The position numbers and the translations under genes are program-made. A stretch of 64,000 bases of DNA from UBA967 sp044375555 (GTDB taxonomy: Bacteria > Verrucomicrobiota > Verrucomicrobiia > Chthoniobacterales > Terrimicrobiaceae): the NCBI GenBank assembly GCA_044375555.1, contig JBILML010000009.1:1-64000 (forward strand), written 5' to 3'. Of the stretch, positions 57,845 to 64,000 are shown in pieces. Every line of letters begins with the position of its first letter. Position 1 is the stretch's first letter. The notes beneath the pieces are model-generated. The model did no database searches. It was given only the letters and a program-made list of their open reading frames with translations, and had not been told where the DNA came from.

Positions 57845-59536
57845 GTGTTCCACAACGACGAATTTATAGCCGAAACCCTCCGCGACCTAGGTCTTGTCAC
57901 CAAGGCGCAGATTGGGGCCGCGCGCGAGCATTTGGCGGAAGAAGGCTTGATCCAAACTCTCGTCAATGACGGCATCGTCACCGAGGAAGACATCGCCCGC
58001 GCCCTCGCGGCACAGAACAGCATGGAGTTCGTGGATCTCGGCGAGGCCCACCCGGAGCGCCGCATTTTGGATATGGTGGAGGCCGACGATGCGCGCCGCT
58101 ACCAAGCCCTGCCTATCGCGCTTCGCAATGGCATCCTGACCGTGGCGATTGGAGACCCCATGGACATGCAGTCCATGGATGACCTCACCTACAAGTTGCA
58201 GCGGGAGATCGAATTTGTCTGCGCCTCCCCCGAGGAAATCCGGAAGCTCGTGGTGAAGCACTACGGAAGCGCCGAAGACGCCGCGAACGAATTGCTCAAA
58301 GAAGCCGGGCAAGCCAAGAAATCGGATGCCACCGAGGACGAAGAGGATGACGACGGCCCAGGCGATGCGCCGGTCATCAAGCTCGTCTCGATGATTCTTT
58401 TGGAAGCCCACACGAACCGGGCGAGCGATATCCACATCGAGCCCCTCGAGCACAAACTTCGCATCCGCTTCCGCATCGATGGCGTCCTTCAGGAAATGCA
58501 GCCGCCGCCGAAAAAACTCCACGGCGCAATCATCAGCCGCCTCAAAATCATGTCGCGCTCGATGAGCATCGCCGAAAAGCGCATCCCGCAGGACGGCCGC
58601 ATCCAAATTAAAGTTGGAGACAACGCCATCGACCTCCGTGTTTCCACGATTCCGACCGTCCACGGCGAGAGCGTGGTCATGCGTATCCTCGATAAAACCT
58701 CGCTCCTCCTCGGCCTGCCGGACCTCGGTTTCCTATCCGACGACCAGGCGAAATTCGAGCAGTGCATTAATCTCCCCGATGGCATCATTCTCGTCACCGG
58801 CCCGACCGGTTCGGGAAAAACCACCACGCTCTACGGCTGCCTCAATTACATGAACAAGCCGGACCGGAAACTCATCACGGTCGAGGATCCCGTCGAATAC
58901 CAGATGAACGGCATCAACCAGGTCCCGGTGAATACCAGCATCGGCATGACATTCCCGGCCGCCCTGCGCTCGATCCTGCGCCAGGCCCCGAACATCATCA
59001 TGATCGGTGAAATTCGAGACAGCGAAACGGCCAGCATCGCAGTCAACGCCTCGCTCACCGGCCACCTCGTCCTTTCCACCCTCCACACCAACGACGCCCC
59101 CAGCGCCATCGCGCGTCTCGTGGATATCGGCGTGAAGCCATTTCTCGTCTCCAGTTCCGTTCGCGCCATTGTCGCCCAGCGACTCGTTCGACGCCTCTGC
59201 CCTCATTGCAAACTCCCCGGCGAACTTTCCGATTACGAATTGCAGACACTCCAGATCGACCCGGGCCAAATTCGCCAAGCCAGCGTCATGCGCCCGGTCG
59301 GATGCGAGCGCTGTCGAGGCCGCGGATACCGGGGCCGGATGGGCATTTTTGAAATGTTCATCATCGATGACGAAGTCCGAAACATGGTTAACAACAATGC
59401 CTCGACCATCGCCCTGCGCCAGCGCGCTCGCGAACTCGGCATGCGCACCCTCCGCGAGGATGGCGTTCGCAAGGTCCTCGCCGGCATGACCACCGCCGAG
59501 GAGGTCATCAGCACCACAATGTCCGATCTCGACTGA
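57845..59536 (+). CDS. Type II secretion/type IV pilus assembly ATPase (GspE/PilB), first copy
   Basis: A 563-aa ATPase from a GTG start. An N-terminal MshEN-like domain (about 1-150) precedes an acidic stretch (DATEDEEDDDGPGD, about 161-174). The motor has Walker A GPTGSGKTTT, the Asp box GEIRDSETASIAV, the His box STLHTNDAP, and a zinc site with CPHCKL and CERCRGRG. It drives pilin or pseudopilin assembly at the inner membrane. A close homologue follows after 9 bases. Confidence 0.92.
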   Translation: MFHNDEFIAETLRDLGLVTKAQIGAAREHLAEEGLIQTLVNDGIVTEEDIARALAAQNSMEFVDLGEAHPERRILDMVEADDARRYQALPIALRNGILTVAIGDPMDMQSMDDLTYKLQREIEFVCASPEEIRKLVVKHYGSAEDAANELLKEAGQAKKSDATEDEEDDDGPGDAPVIKLVSMILLEAHTNRASDIHIEPLEHKLRIRFRIDGVLQEMQPPPKKLHGAIISRLKIMSRSMSIAEKRIPQDGRIQIKVGDNAIDLRVSTIPTVHGESVVMRILDKTSLLLGLPDLGFLSDDQAKFEQCINLPDGIILVTGPTGSGKTTTLYGCLNYMNKPDRKLITVEDPVEYQMNGINQVPVNTSIGMTFPAALRSILRQAPNIIMIGEIRDSETASIAVNASLTGHLVLSTLHTNDAPSAIARLVDIGVKPFLVSSSVRAIVAQRLVRRLCPHCKLPGELSDYELQTLQIDPGQIRQASVMRPVGCERCRGRGYRGRMGIFEMFIIDDEVRNMVNNNASTIALRQRARELGMRTLREDGVRKVLAGMTTAEEVISTTMSDLD

Positions 59537-59545
59537 CCCCCCACC

Positions 59546-61234
59546 ATGGACGCCAAGCAAGTTGTCGAAATTTTTGTCGAGCAGGGACTGATCACCGAAG
59601 ATGACGGAGCCAATCTCCTGCTCCAAGCCTCGAACTCGGAGTCTCCGATTGAGCAAATCCTTGTCGATAGCGGGATCGTCAGCGAGCGGGGTTTCGAAAA
59701 AACCATCGCCGACTCGATCGGGGCCGAGCCGTTTGATTTGAGCGAATTCGAGCCGGATCCTCAGACGCTCCAACTCATTCCCTCCGGCCTCGCACGCCTC
59801 CACGGCGTGATTCCGATTTCTGCTTCCGGAAATACCATTTTCGTCGCCCACACGGACCCCCTGAACTCCCGCTCGATCGAGGATCTCCGCTTCGCGCTCG
59901 GCCGCGAGATTGTGGCGGTTGTTTCCTTCCCGCCAACCGTGCGAGCGCTGATCCGCACACACTTTGGCTCCGAAGAAGCCAGCATCAGCGAAATCCTCGA
60001 AAGCATCGGAGGCGAAGTCACCGTCAATGAAGGCCCAGACGAGCAGATCAACGACCACGCCGTCCTCGCCGAGGCGAACGCCGCGCCGATCATCAAGTAT
60101 GTCGATCTCATCCTCGACAAGGCGATCGCCGCGCGGGCGAGCGATATCCATTTCGAGCCCTTCGAGAGCGAGTTCAAAATCCGCTACCGCGTGGACGGTG
60201 CGCTTTACGAGATGGACCCCCCACCCTTCCGCCTCGCCCTACCCGTGATCTCCCGCGTGAAGGTGATGGCGAACCTCAACATCGCCGAGCGCCGCCTGCC
60301 GCAGGACGGCCGAATCCAACGCGAGATCAATGGCCGCCAAGTCGATCTCCGCGTTTCCACCCTCCCCACCGCGTTCGGCGAGAGCGTCGTGCTCCGCGTG
60401 CTCGACCGCTCGAGCGTGAACCTCGAACTCGAGACGCTCGGCATGCCCGATGACATCATGGCCTACATCCTGGAGGTCATCGAAAGACCCAATGGCATTT
60501 TCATCGTCACCGGCCCGACAGGTTCTGGAAAAACCACCACGCTCTACTCGTGCCTGCGCAAGATCAACACGATCGATTCCAAACTCCTCACCGCCGAGGA
60601 CCCCGTGGAATACGAGATCGACGGCATCATCCAGGTGCCGATCAATGACTCGATCGGCCTGAGTTTTTCCCGCGTCCTCCGCGCTTTCCTGCGTCAGGAT
60701 CCCGACCGCATCCTCGTTGGCGAAACGCGCGACACGGAGACCGCCCAGATCGCCATCCAGGCCTCGCTCACCGGCCACTTGGTTTTCACCACGCTCCACA
60801 CGAACGACTCGACCGGCGCCGTCACCCGCCTCATGGACATGGGCATCGAGCCGTTCCTCATCTCGGCCTCGCTCGAGTGCGTGCTCGCCCAGCGCCTCAT
60901 CCGCAAAATTTGCGTGAACTGCCGCACCCCCTACCAGCCCAGCGAGCAAGTCCTGGCCTCGATCGGCCTGCAACCGCACGACATCGGCGATAAGTCGTTC
61001 CACTACGGCAAAGGCTGCGAAGTCTGCAATTTCACCGGCTACAAAGGCCGCAAGGGCATCTACGAACTTCTCAAAATCTCAGACCCCGTCCGCGAAATGA
61101 TCAACAACCGCGAACCCGGAATCCTCATCCGTCAAAAAGCCATCGAGCTCGGCATGACCACCCTCCGACAGGACGGCATGCGCTCGATCTATGACGGCAT
61201 CACCACGATCGAGGAAGTCGTCAAATACACCTGA
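59546..61234 (+). CDS. Type II secretion/type IV pilus assembly ATPase (GspE/PilB), second copy
   Basis: A 562-aa paralogue of the preceding gene with the same order: MshEN-like N-domain, motor with Walker A GPTGSGKTTT, GETRDTETAQIAI, TTLHTNDSTGAV, and zinc Cys in CVNCRTP and CEVCNFTG. It differs in the absence of the acidic stretch and in its N-domain (FVEQGLITEDDGANLLLQA). Both look active. Tandem ATPases suggest two motors, such as pilus plus secretion, or a hetero-hexamer; neither is shown. thiG follows. Confidence 0.92.
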   Translation: MDAKQVVEIFVEQGLITEDDGANLLLQASNSESPIEQILVDSGIVSERGFEKTIADSIGAEPFDLSEFEPDPQTLQLIPSGLARLHGVIPISASGNTIFVAHTDPLNSRSIEDLRFALGREIVAVVSFPPTVRALIRTHFGSEEASISEILESIGGEVTVNEGPDEQINDHAVLAEANAAPIIKYVDLILDKAIAARASDIHFEPFESEFKIRYRVDGALYEMDPPPFRLALPVISRVKVMANLNIAERRLPQDGRIQREINGRQVDLRVSTLPTAFGESVVLRVLDRSSVNLELETLGMPDDIMAYILEVIERPNGIFIVTGPTGSGKTTTLYSCLRKINTIDSKLLTAEDPVEYEIDGIIQVPINDSIGLSFSRVLRAFLRQDPDRILVGETRDTETAQIAIQASLTGHLVFTTLHTNDSTGAVTRLMDMGIEPFLISASLECVLAQRLIRKICVNCRTPYQPSEQVLASIGLQPHDIGDKSFHYGKGCEVCNFTGYKGRKGIYELLKISDPVREMINNREPGILIRQKAIELGMTTLRQDGMRSIYDGITTIEEVVKYT

Positions 61235-61236
61235 CC

Positions 61237-62022
61237 GTGCCACAACCACTCATCATCGCCGGGCGCACCTTCTCCTCGCGCCTTCTTCTCGGAACCGGAA
61301 AATTTTCGTCGAACGAAACCATGCGCGACGCCCTCGCCGCGAGCGGTTGCGAGATCGTCACCGTCGCCCTCCGCCGCGCCGATCTTTCGGGAAAAAAAGA
61401 CCCGTTCGCGAACATCCTCGATTTCATCGATCCCGAAAAATACCTCCTCTTGCCGAACACCAGTGGCGCAATGAATGCCGACGAGGCCGTGCGACTCGCC
61501 CGCCTTGCCGCCTCCGCCGGGCTTCCGAAATGGGTGAAACTCGAGATCCACCCCGATCCCCACTACCTCCTGCCCGATCCCATCGAAACCCTCGCCGCCG
61601 CCGAAATCCTCGTGAAAGAGGGCTTCATTGTTCTTCCCTACATCAACGCCGACCCTGTGCTCGCCCGCCGCCTGCAAGATGTCGGCACCGCGACTGTGAT
61701 GCCGCTCGGTTCGCCCATCGGCAGCAACCGCGGCCTCGAGACCCGGGCCCAGATCGAGATCATTATCAAGCAAGCCACCGTCCCAGTTATTGTGGACGCC
61801 GGCATCGGCGCGCCGAGCCATGCCGCCGAGGCTTTGGAAATGGGAGCGGACGCCGTTTTGGTGAACACCGCCATCGCCGCCGCCGAGGACCCCGTTCGTA
61901 TGGCCCGCGCGTTCAAGGCCACGGTCGAAGCCGCCCGCGAAGCCCGCGAGGCGGGACTCCCGATCCAGCTCGACCACGCCGCCGCCACCAGCCCGCTCGC
62001 GGCCTTCCTCAAATCGGCCTGA
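61237..62022 (+). CDS. thiG: Thiazole synthase
   Basis: A 261-aa TIM barrel that forms the thiazole of thiamine with ThiS thiocarboxylate. RTFSSRLLLGTGKF, the Schiff-base lysine K101 (WVKLEIHPD), ADPVLARRL, GSPIGSNRGL and VDAGIGAPSHAAEALEMG are canonical. It starts with GTG two bases after the ATPase stop, an odd neighbour for thi genes; thiS, thiH and thiC are not here. Confidence 0.94.
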   Translation: MPQPLIIAGRTFSSRLLLGTGKFSSNETMRDALAASGCEIVTVALRRADLSGKKDPFANILDFIDPEKYLLLPNTSGAMNADEAVRLARLAASAGLPKWVKLEIHPDPHYLLPDPIETLAAAEILVKEGFIVLPYINADPVLARRLQDVGTATVMPLGSPIGSNRGLETRAQIEIIIKQATVPVIVDAGIGAPSHAAEALEMGADAVLVNTAIAAAEDPVRMARAFKATVEAAREAREAGLPIQLDHAAATSPLAAFLKSA

Positions 62023-62030
62023 CGCACGCC

Positions 62031-64000
62031 ATGCCGGAGGAAAAGCTGACCCCGATGATGCAGCAGTATCTCGCCGTGAGGCGTGAACTGCCCCCGGGAA
62101 CCTTCCTGCTTTTCCGCCTCGGCGACTTCTACGAGATGTTCGGCGACGACGCCGTGGAGGCCTCGCGCATCCTCAATGTCGCCCTCACGAAGCGCGGCAC
62201 GACCCCCATGTGCGGCGTCCCCTTCCATGCCGCTCGCGGCTACATCGAAAAACTCATCGCCGCCGGCTGGCGCGCCGCGATCTGTGATCAAGTTGGCGAG
62301 GTCACGGCGGGAAAACTCGTCCGCCGCGAAATTTCCCAAATCCTCAGCCCCGGCACACTCGACGACTTCGGCCTCGACGACCGGAAACCGAACTTCCTCG
62401 CGGCGCTCTCGAAGCGCGGTGACGCGCATGGCCTCGCCTACTGTGACCTGAGCACCGGCGAATTCCGCCTCACCGAACTCGATTCCCTCCACGCCCTGCT
62501 CGACGAACTCGCCCGCGTCTCCCCCGCCGAAATCCTCGTTCCCGACCACCAAGCCTCCGAGTTTTCCTCCGTCTCTCCCCAATCGCCCCTCGACGGCTAC
62601 GCCTTTGAACCCGAGCCCGCCGCTGAGCTTCTCCGCACCCATTTCAAAGTCCACTCGCTCGATGGCTTCGGGTGCGCCGACCTCCCCGCCGCCATCGGCG
62701 CCGCCGGAGCCCTCCTCCATTACATCACGCGCCAAATGCGCCGCCCAGCGGGTCACCTACGACGCCTCCAACCCTACCGACGCAGCGAATTCCTAATCCT
62801 CGACGCCGCCACTCAGAGCCACCTCGAACTCGTCCAATCCCGCGCCGGACGCCAGATGACGCTCCTCGGCGCGCTCGACACCACCCGCACCCCGATGGGC
62901 GCGCGGCTTCTGCGCGATTGGATTCTCCACCCCCTCCGCAATGCCGAGGCCATCGAGCGTCGCCAGGAGGCCATCGCCGCCCTGCTCGACAACGCCATGC
63001 TCCTCGGCGACCTGCGTTCCCGCCTCGCCGACATTCGCGACATCGAGCGCGCGACCTCCCGCCTCGGCGGTCCCTCGGGAAACGCCCGCGACCTCGCCGC
63101 GCTGGCCCAGTCGCTGGCACTCCTCCCGCCGCTTGCCGCAAGCCTCGGTGGCGCCGACTCGTTTCGCCTCCCCTCCCCCTTGCTCTCGGGCCTTATCGAG
63201 GGCCTCCACGCCTTGCCGGAGCTCCATGAAAAACTCCGCCAGGCGATCGTGGCCGAGCCCCCCGCGATCCTTCGCGACGGCGGGTTTATCGAGACCGGCT
63301 TCGACCCCGCGCTGGACGAACTCCGCGCGGCCTCGCTCGAGGGGAAAGGCTGGATCGCCGCCCTCCAGGAGCGCGAGATCGAGCGCACCGGCATCAAGTC
63401 GCTCAAGGTCCGCTTCACCTCGGTCTTCGGCTATTTCATCGAAATCACCAAAGCCAACCTCCCCGCCGTCCCCGCCAACTACATCCGCAAGCAGACGACG
63501 GTGAACGGCGAGCGATTCGTCACTCCCGAGCTGAAGGAAATGGAAGGCAAAATCCTCGGCGCCGACGAGCGCGCCCGCGCCCGCGAGATCGAGATTTTCG
63601 GGGAACTCCGAGCCGCCGTCCTCGCCGAGCTTTCGAAGTTGCAAGAGTCCGCCGCCACCCTCGCCGTGCTCGATGTCCTCTGCTCCATGGCCGAGACCGC
63701 CCGCCTCCACGGCTACTGCCGCCCCGAGATCGATGACTCCGAAATCCTCGAAATCACCGAAGGCCGCCACCCCGTGCTCGACCGTCAAATGGAAGGCGCG
63801 CGCTTTGTGCCGAACGACACCCACCTCGGCGCGGAGGGCAAAAAGTTCGCCATCATCACCGGCCCGAACATGGCGGGAAAATCCACCTACATCCGCCAGA
63901 CCGCCCTCCTCGCCCTCATGGCGCAAACCGGGAGCTTCGTTCCCGCGAAGTCGATGCGGCTAGGCCTCGCCGACCGCATTTTCACCCGCGTCGGAGCCAA
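62031..64000 (+). CDS. mutS: DNA mismatch repair protein MutS (3' end beyond window)
   Basis: The reading frame is open from 62031 to the window end (656 codons) with no stop. The mismatch-reading motif F33-Y34-E35 (LGDFYEMFGDDA), the connector and clamp domains and the ATPase Walker A GPNMAGKSTYIRQ near residue 615 are present. It recognises mispairs and recruits MutL. It starts 8 bases after thiG. Its MutL partner gene is at 38122-39819 with a degenerate nuclease motif. Confidence 0.96.
   Translation, partial: MPEEKLTPMMQQYLAVRRELPPGTFLLFRLGDFYEMFGDDAVEASRILNVALTKRGTTPMCGVPFHAARGYIEKLIAAGWRAAICDQVGEVTAGKLVRREISQILSPGTLDDFGLDDRKPNFLAALSKRGDAHGLAYCDLSTGEFRLTELDSLHALLDELARVSPAEILVPDHQASEFSSVSPQSPLDGYAFEPEPAAELLRTHFKVHSLDGFGCADLPAAIGAAGALLHYITRQMRRPAGHLRRLQPYRRSEFLILDAATQSHLELVQSRAGRQMTLLGALDTTRTPMGARLLRDWILHPLRNAEAIERRQEAIAALLDNAMLLGDLRSRLADIRDIERATSRLGGPSGNARDLAALAQSLALLPPLAASLGGADSFRLPSPLLSGLIEGLHALPELHEKLRQAIVAEPPAILRDGGFIETGFDPALDELRAASLEGKGWIAALQEREIERTGIKSLKVRFTSVFGYFIEITKANLPAVPANYIRKQTTVNGERFVTPELKEMEGKILGADERARAREIEIFGELRAAVLAELSKLQESAATLAVLDVLCSMAETARLHGYCRPEIDDSEILEITEGRHPVLDRQMEGARFVPNDTHLGAEGKKFAIITGPNMAGKSTYIRQTALLALMAQTGSFVPAKSMRLGLADRIFTRVGA

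Noticed and set aside
1..64000. CRISPR arrays, prophage, integron or rRNA operons
   Set aside because: No regularly spaced repeats, phage structural genes, attC sites or rRNA sequence were seen; the only mobile-element evidence is the IS110-like tail and short interspersed repeats.

Overview
The window looks like a chromosomal segment of a GC-rich Gram-negative bacterium, most likely a Verrucomicrobiota (Spartobacteria/Chthoniobacterales-like). The evidence is a fused LpxC-FabZ protein with LpxA for lipid A synthesis, very weak Shine-Dalgarno sequences, many GTG starts, interspersed inverted repeats of the kind that translate as 'TGVPPV', many small PIN toxin-antitoxin modules and a lineage-typical ribosomal operon. 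The phylum call is an inference from gene content. No rRNA, prophage or CRISPR array is visible, and no stretch above 300 bases lacks a gene.

Layout. 1-111 is the tail of an IS110-type transposase. 244-8071 is accessory and housekeeping: recQ, a double-CDGSH iron-sulfur protein, a VapBC pair, a YdjM-like membrane hydrolase, an alanine-glyoxylate-type aminotransferase, holA, a PIN toxin/antitoxin pair in reversed order and a secreted protein. 8125-10565 (minus) holds a stand-alone 5'-3' exonuclease, a membrane-anchored protein and a farnesyl/geranylgeranyl diphosphate synthase. 10674-15410 (plus) holds purN, a UvrD/PcrA helicase, and an amt-glnK nitrogen pair behind a near-perfect sigma-54 promoter. 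15493-16211 is a Phd/PIN module. 16295-22578 (plus) is a compact run: purB, queC, queE, an RRM RNA-binding protein, miaA (with a broken or unusual 5' end), hflX and rlpA.

22614-36455 (minus) holds an RfaH-like NusG paralogue and the large ribosomal cluster from rplD to rpsD, including secY, map, infA and rpmJ. It lacks rpsJ, rplC, rpsN, rpmD, adk, rpoA and rplQ at their usual places. It carries a foreign gene, a secreted coiled-coil protein, between rpsS and rplV. The leader of rplD has an intrinsic-terminator-like hairpin and a 27-codon ORF coupled to rplD.

36632-44561 holds a sugar nucleotidyltransferase, a GNAT enzyme, a mutL whose endonuclease motif is degenerate, an IscA-type protein, a Pro-rich membrane protein, a MidA-like methyltransferase and a plant-like UDP-sugar pyrophosphorylase. 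44711-51571 (minus) is an apparent operon of pyruvate carboxylase, a soluble four-PAS histidine kinase and a LytTR response regulator. It is followed by a 12-bp direct repeat with a 20-bp period upstream of a small DNA-binding-like gene. 51661-64000 holds ruvC-lipB, an exported methyltransferase, tRNA-Thr(CGU), lpxA and lpxC-fabZ, a cNMP-binding protein, a LolD-like ATPase, an RluD-like pseudouridine synthase, two tandem GspE/PilB ATPases, thiG and the 5' part of mutS.

The observations most worth following up are the secreted protein inside the S10 operon with its rearranged gene content and leader, the pyc-kinase-LytTR operon with its direct repeats, the miaA frame problem, and the MutL active-site loss.
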